Below, piece after piece: positions 12,891 through 26,300 of a stretch of 54,038 nt of DNA. This DNA comes from Seison nebaliae. Its lineage: Eukaryota > Rotifera > Pararotatoria > Seisonacea > Seisonidae. The stretch covers positions 1-54,038 of the forward strand of contig JALJEE010000877.1 in assembly GCA_023231475.1 (NCBI GenBank). The letters are read 5' to 3'. The notes under the pieces were generated by a model that was given only the letters and a program-made list of their open reading frames with translations, ran no database searches and was not told the origin of the DNA. Position 1 is the stretch's first letter. Every line of letters starts with the position of its first letter. The translations under genes were made by a program, and so were the position numbers.

Positions 12891-15800
12891 ATGAGAAACA
12901 GTTATCGTCGATTTAATGAAGCTTGTCGATCAGGAAATGAATCAAGAGCATTATCATACTACCGACGAATCAAAAATAATTTCATTTTCGATGAGATTCA
13001 TGCCCATATTGCCAATGCTTCGACAAATGGCGGAGGTAAAACAATTAAAAATCTTCCAAACATTCCTTTTGGTCGACGATCGATGAAACTGAGACATCGA
13101 ATTACTAATCAATTTCCCTTCAAAGTGAATAAGAAACGTCACATGAATTTCATTTTGAAGAAATGGTCGTTTCGAAGTTTAAACGAATATAATCTAGCTC
13201 TCATTATTCACACGATCTGCGAGAATGGCCTTCTCGATCTCTTCATGTTTCTTTCTCATAATTTTCTTCTTCCTCAACTTTCTTCTAATTTCTAGTGAGA
13301 TCGTAAATGATTTTCCGTTCGAATGTTCCTTTGAAAATGCGTCGCACAACAATATCATTCATTCGATTTGTTTATGTGGAAATGAAATGACTTCGATCGA
13401 AATGGTCAATGTTCTAATTGATCGAAAACGCATAAAAAATCATAATATTATCTCGTCAAAGAATGGTGATGGGAATACACCGATTCATTTGGCATGTCAA
13501 CTTCAATATTTTCAGTTAGTTCGTCAATTAATCGCGTTGAATGAAAACTGTTTATATGTTCGAAATGATGTAAATTTGCTGCCAATCGATTATCTGAACG
13601 AGAGGACATCGAGTGAATTTTATATTTATCTCCAGTCCATTATGTTGTTCCCAGCGACGACGATGTTTTCGATGGATGAGCATCTCTTCGACTTCTCATC
13701 CTCCACTTACTACACTTGTCGTTATTGTTCGTTGCCTCATCTCAATCCCAACCAAATGAGTACGATGATGAAGGAGAAGCATAGTGTGGACGAGACGATG
13801 GTGAAGGAGATTATTGATAATCTGCGAAGTATTTTAAAATTGATTAATGGAGATGATAATTCTCTAATGACCACATCGAAACAATTAAGACATTCAATTT
13901 TTTTTAAATTTCGACCACAAACCTTCAAACATGATCGTTCCTTGAATGTTGGAGTGAAGAGTCTTGATTTTCGATTATGTCAAAGTGTTTTCAACATTTC
14001 TTCTTTGTCATCATCAACACCATCAACATCATTATCAGCAAGTGGAGAATCGAAAGAAGTAGTGAACAATTTACGTACAATGAGTTACAAACAGCAAAAG
14101 ATGAATATGAATTCGGTCGATCAATTCTCTAGTTTACCTGATGTCCGATTAATGGAGACGAGTGACGAAAGGAAATATGATTGTCCTATCTGCTTTCGTC
14201 GGACATCAGCAACTTATCGGAAAGAGGAATGTCATCATCGATGTTGTTTGGATTGTTGGAAGAGATATCTAACCGAAAAGATAATATCTACTGAAATATT
14301 TATAGGCAATTCAAATTATAATTTATTGAGAAACTTTAAAATCGATTGTCCATTCTATGATTGTAATAAAATGTTAAAGAAGAATGAAATCGAAAAACTC
14401 CTGCCAGATAAACGCTATTTAGTAAAGAAATTGTTCATTCAAGTCGATAATCAATGTCGTAAATGTGGAAATGATTTATTGAAGAATTCACTGGATGTTA
14501 ATAAAGAAAAAACGGAAAATGATTTTGTTGAAAAGGAACGAATGTCAGAATGTGAAAGACGAATGAAGGAATCATATCAAAGACGACATAGTAGAGGAAG
14601 TGGAAAGATGGAAGAGAATTCGTCGAATTTATCAACGACAAAATTTTCGGTTGTCGACACAACATCTAAAGGAAAAACTGTCACCACGACTAATAGTAGT
14701 AGTGAAAGTAGTGTTTGTATGGACTTGAATGAAATGAGGAGATTGAATTATCCATCGTTGTTCGGAAAGAATAGTCGATTGTTGAAGAAATGGTTAAATA
14801 TGATAAAACCTGAAACAATTCATCATACAGATGATTCCACGAAATCATTGAAGAATATGGATCGATTAGGAACAGCAGAACATTGTAGTAATTATCATTA
14901 TCAATGCCGATATTGTTCTTTGAATGAGCAACATGGACCATTGACATGTGAGGAATCAATCGGTTGGTATTCCATTTATCATTCACGAATTGATCAATTT
15001 AAAATTGAGGACAAATGTACGAATGCTCCGTACGAGAAATTCGAGAGCGATCTCACCGAATTGTGGATTCTGAAGAATTCCAAACGATGTCCCAATTGTC
15101 ACGTGGCCATCGAGAAGAATGATGGATGTAATCATATGAAATGTATGAGATGTTTCCATCAATTCTGTTGGGTATGTTTGGATGATTGGAAGGGACATGG
15201 AGCGAACACTGGAGGTTATTATCAATGTAATCGTACGGATAAGATTACGAGTCAATTGTATTCGAGGAGGAAATTCCTTCATCGCTTTAACAAAAAGAAT
15301 GATAGTTCTTTTATGAATCTTTTACTTTTATCGTTTAGTCGTCGTTATGAATATTATGAGAAGAATGAAAATATGCTGAAAGAGACGATAAAGAATTCTC
15401 GATATCATATCATTCAGTTATTTCTCGCAACGATGCTCCGACGAGATATTCGAATACGAAAATCTTTAAAAACTTCTTTGAATGTTCGACGAACGAATTC
15501 GTTTCGCATAACTCGTCGCCGACAATTTTCGTTATCTCCATCATCCACAATCATTCGAAGGAAGAGAATGGCACGAACACAATCACCGATTGGAATTGGT
15601 CGAAGTTGTTCGTTGAAATTATTGAAGAATGATCGATTGCATCGTAATATGAATGGAATGGATGATATGATGAATTTATCGGAATATTATAAGAAATTAT
15701 TAACCTTCCTCCAAACCAATTTGATCCAACGACAAGTTTATGAAGAACGAACAAATAGCGCTATAGTTAATGCACAGTTGGTTGAGCAATGTCCGATTAT

Positions 15801-16887
15801 TGGATGGATGGAAACGATGTTTAAGGAAATGAAGAAATCGTCATCTCTTCTCAAATGGTCGAATGCGTTCGCATATTTCCGATGGAGGAACTTCTCTGCC
15901 AATTTCAACAAATCTCTCACAACCGAATTATTTCAGTCGTCAATTCTTTATCATTTGAAACATGAATTGATTGCTTTCGATAAGAAATTCCGTCAATTAG
16001 AATACATCTACCATCATCTCTTTCAAATCTTATACTATAACTCTTATAATTTGAAATTACGTAATCTTCTCGAATTAATTACGACTTTACATTCGGCGCG
16101 TGTACATCTCTTAAAATTTTTGGTTTGTTCCCTACACAATGATTTTCTTCATCCCTATTGTCAAAATCAATCGATCGCCAATAGTACTCGATATCGACTA
16201 CAATTAATCCAAAAAAATACTCATTCTTCTTCTAAACATTTGGTAAAGTATAATATGAATGAGATGGAATTATCAGTTCGATTTCCCTTAAATATTCTTC
16301 ATTTGATTGATGGGAAGCAATCCACCATCATATGTAACGATATCAACAAATTAAGAACGTTCACCATCAATTTTCTTACAGTAGATCGTTCGGCTAAGAA
16401 GAATATATGTGATCTACCTTGGATCATCGACAAGAATGGTTGTCACATCAGTCTACTCTCAATCATTAATAAAATACCAATCGTTCAACAATACATCGAC
16501 CATATGATGAAGTTGCAGTCATTTCTCGTCACGTCAACCGCTGCTTCTACAACCACTTCACAATATGAACGGAAAGAGAAAGATATGGAATTGGAAGACG
16601 AACAATATAAAGATGAGAAGTTCTTTCGACGTTGTCTCAATTTCAAGTTTTGCAGTCGTTACATCAAATTGAAATTAGGGAATGGAACATACATCCCTTG
16701 GTGTACATTATATTGTCTTCAAAGATATTTCTACTTAATGAAGAAGACTACGGTCGTCAAAAATCGGGAGATGAAAGTGGACAAGTTAACTAAATTGTAT
16801 AATTATGTTCAATTATCGACGTGTATGAATAAAGAGGAAAGAAGGAAACTTCTCCATATGATTGAACAAATAATTCTCACAAAATGA
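12891..16887 (+). CDS. ANKIB1: ANKIB1-type RBR E3 ubiquitin ligase (ankyrin repeat and IBR domain protein)
   Basis: Predicted 1315 aa from two exons, 12891-13246 and 13296-16887. The 49-bp intron has a GTTTCT donor. The ATG at 12891 is chosen because MRNSYRRFNEACRSGN aligns with the start of human ANKIB1; in-frame ATGs at 12825 and 12870 are alternatives. An ankyrin segment (GDGNTPIHLACQ) lies near residues 175-205. RING1 starts at Cys415 (CPICFRR, then ECHHRCCLDCW). The IBR starts at Cys506. RING2 starts at Cys717 and has the RBR signature KNDGCNHMKC, in which Cys730 matches the thioester-forming cysteine; HQFCWVCLDDWKGH and TGGYYQCNR follow, as in ANKIB1. Such enzymes take ubiquitin from E2 onto the RING2 cysteine before passing it to the substrate. 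The IBR has an insertion of roughly 110 residues, rich in Ser and charge. The protein is longer than the human one and its C-terminal UIM region is not obvious. Confidence 0.88.
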
Positions 16888-17426
16888 TCGAGAATAATCT
16901 GCTCTCCCTCCCCTGTTTCCGGTAATTAACAATAACAACTTGTCTTGTGGTGGAATTTCGAAATGAGTGAAAAGAAAATCGTTTAATAATTTTGAATTTA
17001 TTTATTTTAATTTTTTAATCATTACTTTCAGTTGAAATAATATGACTGAACAATCAATAATGTTATTCAAATTTTATTAAATTTCATTAGAAATGAAATT
17101 TCGCAATATATTATATAATATCAAATTGTTATATAAATCGAATATTTCGATATCAAAAAATTGAACGGAATTGAATGAAATTGAAGAAATTTTCTTAATT
17201 TTCCCATATAAAAATAAAAGGTTTCTGATCATATCAAATTCTTCCCACACATTTCTCAGTACTCATGAAACACTTTAAGACGTTTAGATTTTAGGAAATC
17301 GGTTACCGTTGAAGTTTCTGGGAAAAATTTTAGTTGTCACAATTGAAATCTTTTATGTTTTTTGTTTTTTACATAAAGTTCGTTTGTACAAAGTTTTGGA
17401 TAGAAACAAATAAAAAATAGTTTTAA
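16888..17426. other. Convergent 3' intergenic spacer
   Basis: Short AT-rich gap between two convergent genes. An AATAAA-like signal lies at about 17210-17217 on the plus strand and could serve ANKIB1. No other feature is seen. Confidence 0.5.
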
Positions 17427-20400
17427 TCATTCTTTATCATTATTGAAATTTTTCTTCAAATTATTTTGTTTGAGCTGTTGTCGTTGTCGCAATCTCAAGG
17501 CGAGTGATCGTCGACGATGGAATTCTCGACTTTGTTGAGGATTAAAATTCCATGTTTCAATGTGCTTCCTATTCGATGTTTTCCAACCATTTAACATAAC
17601 TTTAGTGAGTCGATCCAAAGGATTGAGTTTGGGCGTATATTCCAATCGTAACGGTTCGCCAACATCCGTATCATTTGAGTAAATGAGACGGAACATTTGT
17701 GGGGTGAAATGATTGTTTGGTTTTTTATTTGGAAATGATGTTGCATTCTCTAGTTGAATATTGGAGTTTCTCAACATCTCTAAAAAGTTTGACGTTCGTC
17801 GAAATAATCGACTTCTTAATAATTCTGCATCGTCAACTTCATCTCCATCATAGTTATCATGATTTGTCGACATGAGTTTAGTTTGTATAATTTGTAGCAT
17901 CTTCTCTTGTAACATCGGCAATAAATGATTTGCGATTTCAACAGGAATACAATTACATTCTCCAGTCGGACCGATAGGTCCAAGTTCACCTTCAACACCC
18001 CTTCGTCCCGGCGGTCCTGGTACACCATTATCTCCTTTCTTACCCTTTTCTCCAGCAGTTCCTTTCGATCCCCGTAATACTAATTGAATTATTAGAGAAT
18101 TGTTAGCTTGTCTTATTAAGGAAACCTTTATTAGATGATGTTGGAACTCGAACAAATGATTCATCACAATCACCTTTTACACCTTTTGGACCATGAGAAC
18201 CTGGAGGACCTATGGGACCGGTGGGACCTGGATGTCCAGGAACACCGGGCATCCCTGGTTCACCCTGAGTACCGGTATAACCACGATCTCCTCTAACGCC
18301 TTTCGTTCCAGGTTCTCCTTTATTTCCAGTTTTACCAATGCCTGGTGGTCCGGGTGGTCCTTTAAATCTCAACGAATATTCTTCGATTCTTTCTGCAAAA
18401 GAAAAAAGGAATAATTAATTTTTCCGGTTAAAATAATTATGTTGAGGAAGATGAATAATTTATATGTTTTAATTTCCCCAATACACTTACCTTCCAATAA
18501 ACCATCAATAACTTGACGGATGTTTGTCAATGATGGATATATACCCTAAATCATCTTCCAATCGACCCCCAAAAGAGAGAGAAAAAAAAGAAAAATTTTA
18601 TTAAACCTTCTAATAATTGCATGACGATATTACGAATTGTATCCATTGAAACAGATGGACCCTACATATTATTACAATTAGAGTATTATTTTCATTTTAT
18701 TCTACCACTTTTCTTTTCTTAAAACAATTCCATTTGACAACTCTGTACTAACCGGTGCGCCTGACTGACCAGGTATTCCAGGTGATCCTGCCTTCCCCCT
18801 TGGGCCCAGTGGACCTCTATTTCCCGTTTTGCCTGGATGACCTGGAAAACCCATATATCCAATAGGACCACGTTCACCCTTTTGTCCAGGAAGACCAATA
18901 GGACCTCTTGGTCCTTGAGTTCCTTTTTCACTTTCACCGTGGAAAATTTTTCGATCTACGCATTGACCTTTCATCCCCTAATTAAATCATTTTGAAATGA
19001 AAAAGAAACGATCAAAAGTGTCATAATAGAAGAAATAAAATAAAATATTTGAAAAAACTGAAAATAAAAAATATATTGATAAGATTCAGATTAAAAATAG
19101 AAATGGTGATAAGTAAATTTTTTGGACGCATGGCTACCTGTCAGATATACAAATGGCAGTTTATGATTGATACATTATCGATTAATAATGATAAACTTGT
19201 ACTATCAAAAGTTTCATCGAACTCATTTAACAATATATCCAACAGTGCACCAGGCGCTCAAAAGAATTTTTGGAAAAGAAATGGTTTCAAATATTTTGTT
19301 ATGGAAATCAAAAGGGATGAATGTATGAGAGAAGAGAATAATATTAACTTTTTCTCCTTTCGGCCCTTTAGCACCCTGAAATAAGAAGTGTGAAATTTTG
19401 AGGAATGATGGAAGTGCAATTTTATTGAAATGAAACTGTTGAACCCTTGGGACCCACGTCGCCCGTATCACCTTTCTCTGTTGTTACTTGCTTCCGCTCA
19501 TTCTTTTTCCACAATTCTTCGTTCCGTTTAACTTTTATTTGCACATTGTTATATTTCGTTTCCAATGTCCGTATCGAGTCCAAAACTTCATCAAATCCTT
19601 TCGCACTTGGACCAACGGGTCCGATGTCGCCTTTAACTCCCTTCGAACCTCGGATTCCCGTATATCCACGATCGCCCTTATTCCCCTTCATAAACAGATA
19701 ACATTAATAATTGAATAGTTCTCATAAAATCAATAATAAAATGGATATGGAACATTAATTCATTCATTCGTATATTTCAAATGTATTCTATCTTCTATCC
19801 AAATGAGTGATCGAATATCATAAAAATTTAATTTATTTATGCTCCATCGTCTTAATGTTATATGAGATTTCAACTCGACAATGACCATCTACTTTATAAC
19901 TGATGATTTATGGTACATTAATTAAGATTTAATCGAAGGTTAAACCGTTTGGAATGACGAATTGGAAATTAGAAGACGAAAGATGATAATTAAATTAAAT
20001 TAATTGGAAAATGAAAAATCATTTTAAAAAATTTATTATCCTTTAATTGTAAGAAATGTGAGGAAATAACTCAAAATTGCAGTGAGATTGGGAGGTAGGC
20101 ATGAAGTGAAACAGATAAATAAAGAAATGTGAATAGAACTCAATTAAGATTAAACATCCAAAGAAGAAATAAACATGTTGCGGATAAATCAATTAAGTTA
20201 CGTAGAAGATTTCATTTGATAATTGATGAATAATAAACGAAATTCAAGGTCGTCCTCGAACTTCCCTCTTCACTAATTATTTCTCATTCTTTTAATAATG
20301 ATTGATTTGTTTAACCTCCTTTCAATAATCACATATCTAAACTTGCTATCTTATTCTCATCTAACTCGCCAATGTAACTTACTCTGTCTCTAATAGATGA

Positions 20401-23372
20401 ATGGAAGGTGGTGGACTCTCTATTCTCTCCTTCCATTCCACATATTGGCGTTTGGTGGTGTTGATAGTATTAATCGTTTTATGAAATACAATTTAGAAAT
20501 CATTTCAAATTTAAAGAATCATTACTTAACTTTTTCCGTTTGAGCTGTATTGACATCTACAAATCGTATCTCGCCCGGTTCTCCTTTCATTCCTCGTTCA
20601 CCATCCAATCCTGGTTCTCCCATTCCTCCAGGCACTCCTGGATAACCACGACCTCCCCGTTTGCCTTTATCGCCGCGAGCACCTCGTTTACCTTTAGCGC
20701 CTCGCTCTCCCTAAAAAGATAAATGGAAATTTTAAGAAAAATCAATTGAAGAAATTAGAGGAAATCTTTCTTTTCTTTTTAGACAATAAACAAAGAGATT
20801 ATACGCACCTTTTTACCGTTGCGTCCATTTGCACCGAAATAACTCTAAATGAAATAGATAAACAATTAAAAATAGAACGAAAATTATTCAAAATTAAATT
20901 TTAAATTAAAATCAAAAAAATTAATAGTAAATGACCATCTAATGAAGATTAATTCTTCATCTATTCATTGTTACTGATAATGATGAGTATGAGGATTTAT
21001 CAATAGTAAAATTTTAGATACCAATTATTATTATTGAATAATATTTCATTCCGTCTACTTATTTTCAACATGATACATAACTAACAGTAATGTATTTGTA
21101 AATGGGCAAATGTTTCAGATCAGGTTCATGAGCATTTTTTTATCATTTCTAAACGGCAAAGAAATGAATGAAAAGAAGAAATGGAAGAATGGAACATCAA
21201 CTGATTTGATGAACGTCCGTTTTCCGAATAGAAGAAGATGTTAAAACAGAAAAAAAATCTGTTAAGTTCTCCAAATGGAAGAGAAAGGGCAAATGAGAAG
21301 GTTATTCTTATTTAATGATAAAACGAGATAGAGAGGATGGAGAAGATAAGATGGAGAATGGCTGTGAATCAAACTGGATTAAACTTCCCGGAAGATAAAA
21401 TTGAAAGACATGAACCGATCAAGATGGAAATCGAGTAAAGGAAATGAAAAGAAGAAAGAACTTATGATTTCCGACTGGTGTAGCATGATGAAGAAAGGGA
21501 AATATATAAAAAATGAGAGAAATAATTAAGTAAAACTTACATTTCCTGCTATTCCCTTTTCACCTTTCTCACCTTTTGGACAGGTCTGTTTGCATTGATT
21601 CTTCTGAAAAAGAATGGTTAAAAAGGAGAAGACATCATAAGAAATAGATGTCGAAATAAACTTACCGATTGTCCCATATAAGAATTGAGTTCGGAACATT
21701 CGTCCCGTTTCGCCCGTTCCTCATCACACATGAACATGAACCATTGAACATCAATCTAGAGATGAGAAGAATTTGGTTGATAAATATGCGATAAGAAAAT
21801 AGGGAAATGTTGATGTGGTGGGATGGAGATGAAATAATGTGCATACGAGGAGGATATGAGGAGAAGAATATATTAAATATCCTTAAAGTTAAAAATGAAT
21901 CATTCTCAATTGATCTATATTCGTTTTCTTCTTAGAAGAGTAGAAATAAAAGAAAAATAATTAAAATGAATCCATCAAATGGAACAGGTTAAAAGTAGAG
22001 AATTACAATTGAGATGGAAGGAGAATTTTGGAAGTAAAAGAAGTAATAATGAAGAACTTTAATTGACTGGGAGATGGAAGTGGATTGATCACTTTTGAAT
22101 AATTCGGTGAGTCCTGAACTGTATGATTTGAGTGAAGCACGTGGACTCAATTTCGTCGATTCAATAAATTGACAATTAATGTAAACATCCAATCTTTCGA
22201 TGCCGAAAGATGCATGTAATTTATACCATTTGAAAGGATGGAATTTCTGAAGAAATGCAACCAAGACCAGATGTATTATAAAAAGATATGAAACTTTTAC
22301 ATAAACGGAAAGATCGACATATGCTGAGCGTCGCATACCAAAAATATCAAGATAATGCAATTGCAATTGGACGCCGGTGGGATGGAAGGATTCGAACGAT
22401 AATTTCAACAACACACTTCCATCCTTCCTGAGAATATTGATCAAGGTCCATCGTTTCCCCGTAGTTTGTGGCAGGCGGAATGTCGTTTCAATTCCAAAAG
22501 TTTTGGGTAATCCAAAAGGAAATAATCGATTGTTGGGTAAACGCAGAAAAGATATAGGAGATTGTTTCGCAATAGAGAATGCTCGTTGAAGATCATTCGA
22601 ACCACGTATAACACGAAGACCTGAATCACGTAGTCTATCGATACCGAACGCTGACAACAAATCTTTACCTGCCGAATTGTCATCTGAAAGTTCACGACAA
22701 ACGGCTCGATTAGCTAAAGTGAAAGAAAGACAGGAAAAATATTAAAGGAAATCCATTTAAAAATTTTTGTTAAACGAAAGCAGAGAATGTGAATATGAAG
22801 AAGAAGTGGCGAAATGTTGTTAGCAACAGCTCCCTACTCGCAACCACATAATATAGTACAATATAAATGAACATATTCATACTTGAATTTAATTGTTCGC
22901 TGAAAGTGAAATGTCTTCTCTCCATCTCTAAAGGAGCATTGCGGAATATATCGCTGAGCTCATTATCTTCGTTCGTCTGTAAACGCATCTGTTTCGGTTT
23001 TCCATTCTCATTCGACGACGAATAATGATAGAATTCTGGATTCAATTGTTCTCGCAATTCATTCGGTGTTGCTGATCGACGTGATATTTGTGGTTGAATG
23101 ACACCTGAAGACAGAAGACGTTCAAATGTGATGAAAAGTTCCAAGTGGAATAAGCAGTTAGTCGGAAAAAAATGAAGAAAATCGAATAAAAGTGAGAGAG
23201 GTGGGAAGGATGATTTTCGGAAATCGATCTTACAACCTTACCAATCTCCAAAGGGATTATTCAGCTTGGATTTATGTTAAAAATTTAGTTTATACTCACC
23301 TCGCACGTAATGAATTGCCAGGAATATTAAGCAATATTGACAGTAGTTTTTCATCGGAATAAGAGTTATCAT
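17427..23372 (-). CDS. Secreted collagen with thrombospondin-N (TSPN/laminin-G-like) domain, FACIT/multiplexin-like
   Basis: Exons in transcript order: 23372-23300, 23104-22883, 22713-22301 (or -22295), 22246-22058, 21755-21666, 21603-21541, 20844-20809, 20710-20531, 19685-19437, 19375-19349, 18977-18753, then either 18661-18607 or 18545-18491, then 18392-18126 and 18079-17427. This gives about 913 aa. Residues 1-24 form a signal peptide ([13 protein letters not shown]). Residues about 105-330 form a TSPN domain ([49 protein letters not shown]). Gly-X-Y blocks follow, split by short helical interruptions, one of them coiled-coil-like (exon 9). The last exon starts collagenous, has GECNC like the cysteine pair at FACIT junctions, then a basic non-collagenous tail. 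There is no endostatin and no fibrillar COLFI domain. It is likely an extracellular-matrix linker. The protein frame holds across all joins. Confidence 0.85.
18491..18545 (-). other. Collagen alternative exon B of a mutually exclusive pair
   Basis: A 55-bp exon after an AG at 18547-18546 and before a strong GTAAGT donor. It encodes [18 protein letters not shown] plus one base, entering in phase 0 and leaving in phase 1. It lies 61 bp downstream of exon A. Both exons place I-R, then a helix ending L-L-E, at the same positions. Confidence 0.7.
18607..18661 (-). other. Collagen alternative exon A of a mutually exclusive pair
   Basis: A 55-bp exon after an AG at 18663-18662 and before a GTTTAA donor. 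It encodes [18 protein letters not shown] plus one base, entering in phase 0 and leaving in phase 1. It joins in frame to the preceding exon (ending GAP) and to the exon starting at 18392. It is similar in length, phase and sequence to exon B. Confidence 0.7.
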
Positions 23373-26300
23373 ATGTTTCTCATGTTTCTTCTGCAGTCAA
23401 TTGTTGGAGAGATGTACTCAACCAGATTATGGTAAACAATCAATTAGAAGGTTTAATATTCTTAACAGTTCCCGTCTATTCTACAAATTGATCTATTACA
23501 GAATGAAGGTTGATTATTAGTTTTGTTGAGAAAGTTTTATTAAAATAAAGTTTTCGAAATGAAATTTTTCAAACATTGTACTTTATTTAGTACAAAATAA
23601 ATATTTCAAGTAAACGTCATTTGGGGGAAGATCATTTCTTAATTGATGATCCAATAAGATGATGTAAGATGAATTGGAAGAAGAGATAGGTAGACGCGAT
23701 TCGTTGGACATAAAAATTAATATTCCGTAAAATAAAACAAATAAAAAACTTATCGATTATACCAGAACATTAATGGTAATGAAAGTTATCTTTTGTGATA
23801 GTTAATCATTACATTTATTTCTTACAATTGTTCGAACATTCCAGAGCGTTCATTAACCTTCTTCAAAGCATTCCTTCCCAATCCTTTGATGGAACAGAAT
23901 CCTCTAGTTAATAACATATAACGCAGTGTACACATATCTACTTATGTGCAATAAAAATAGTGAACATTTAAACCAAAAAAAAATGTAGATTAAAAGAACT
24001 TATCATAGACATAAGTGCCCTTCTTCTTCATATAAACTTTTGGTTGAGGTAGAAACGTTTTAAAAAAAAACGTAGAAAATTATCGAATTGAACATGAGGA
24101 ATTCGATTAGTTAGTTACTCAGTTATATTAATTGTTGAGGCAAAATCTGCCTAATACTACCTTTCATACACAATTCTCATACATTTGTTCAGATTTACAT
24201 ACGGACTCTCAAACTACTTCCATCAAAGAATATACCTCTTACAATGATACACATCGCACACTATTAACACGAGAACAGTTAGCATCGTTCCAACGCCACC
24301 AACAAACTGAAGATGCAATAATATAATAGATGATAATTGTTTTTGTTGCTTTTTCATATTTGTGTTTTACGAATAAGAATAACCTATTTGTAGTAACACG
24401 ACGTAATCTTAGATGTATAACTAAACGACGAAATGATGTTTTAAACTTGAAATAAAGAACTGAAACTTTTTCATTACGAGAAGAATATAGTGAGTTAGTC
24501 GAACAGATATTCACCTTCATTCAAATTTCTAATTTAATTTTCGGAAAATGGGGCAAATTTACCCGCTTAAAACTGGATTGTTTTACTCGCTTTTTGAAAA
24601 GTTCGGACAATTCTACTCCTTACCCTAAAATTTGGGACGGACAATAAAATTGGATATTTTGTGTCTTATTTTCTTGACTGCGAATATTTAGTGCATTTTC
24701 ACCACCCTTTATCTGCATAACCATCAAATAAAAATTAAACATTATCGCACAATTTAACTCACATAATAATCACATTATGTTGTTTTGGGGTAATCCACTG
24801 TATATAATTCGAACAAATAAAATTATTTAAAAATTGAGAGCATAAAGCTTTCAATAAACATCAAATTTCTTATGTACTGATTGTAGTTAAGATACTCCAC
24901 TGACAGTAACGAAGAACATTCAAAGTATAGACGTTCTATAATACATGGGACCGCAGTAAAGCACAGACACAGACTAGAATACTTAGCACAGACTACGATG
25001 TCTAGTACAACCCATTTTCCTCGACACCCTTCATTCCACTAATGCAACAAATACACCATAAAGAAATATTTGTCTAACTCAAAGAAAAAGTCAAAATTAT
25101 TCCGTACGTGTTTTATGATTAACATCGAAGTTGGTGGTATACAACTTAATGAACAAGTCTTATGCTGATTTAAGATCGGGTCGCAGCCTATAAAAAGAGA
25201 AGTAACAAATTTTGGTTTCAATGAGAAACATCTTCGACTGGGAGTCATATAGCTACAATATTTGTGCTGCAATCCCTATTTGTACCCATAAAAACTACCA
25301 AAACATTTCGCATGGAACCTACCAGAGGGATGTATATTTTTCTTAAACATTCGTTCGTAGTTAATGCTAGATTTCTTCCATTAATACGTATACCATTAAT
25401 ACCATAAGTTTCAATTTTGGACAAAAGGGTTTAGATATCAATTGAAACTAGATAATCAAATGGATATTATGCAATTGAAAACGCGTTAATGTACGTAAAT
25501 ATAAAACTTGTTCAATACAAATTGTTGATTAAAGGACTGATTAAACGGAAGAATTTAAACCCTATATGGCCAAGGACTAAAAATAGAAAATTCTTTTGGG
25601 TACATTGAAAATAGCATCCGTCAGCATACTTAAATTTATTTAATTAGTAATAATATTAGCATTCAATTTTAATTTTGTTTATAACAAAATCAAATCCCCT
25701 GAGGACAATTGAAAAAAACAAATAACAATCATTGAAAAATTTTATTAATTTGCTAATTAGTTTAATTATCATAAATTTCGCTCGATTATTAAATTTAATC
25801 CACTACAAACTCATAGCTATCATATTATGAGTGATATAAATTATTAGTACTTATTATCATTACAAGGAAAAATTAATTTTTCTGAATAAAATTGTCCGTG
25901 GACGGAAAAAGACTAATTGTTGACTACCAGAAAATATGAAAATTTTAATTATTTTCAAAGTACATCAACTATTGAAAGTCAGAAAAAACGGAAAATTGTC
26001 CTTATAATTTTAAGAAAGAATGTTAGAAATGTTGAGAACCAAGAGAAAAGGATGCATTAGCTATGCTATTTTTGTAAAATTTGAAATTTTCATAGGAAAA
26101 AAACGTGTAAAATAGGAAATACTTACAACCCAAAAGAAAAGAATAAAATTATAGGAATTTTTCAAAAACAGGTAAATCATCTCGATCTTGGAGTTAAACG
26201 CACTCTTTTTTTATTTATCCATAAGAATAACTAACTAAAGGGAAGAACTGTCCCCTAATCTATTCAATTGAATCTATAATTCATTTGGTTTTTAAAGTGG

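Noticed and set aside
17427-18079. Whether the collagen ends in an endostatin or NC1-type domain
   Set aside because: The last exon has GECNC and a helical, Arg/Gln-rich tail but none of the cysteine pattern or length of endostatin, type IV NC1 or COLFI domains.
18491-18661. Reading the two 55-bp collagen exons as consecutive constitutive exons
   Set aside because: Joining them shifts the frame and gives a TGA, while each alone fits both neighbours.
25039-25272. 77-codon minus-strand frame in a slightly GC-richer patch
   Set aside because: No recognisable motif. A possible AG acceptor inside it leads nowhere convincing.
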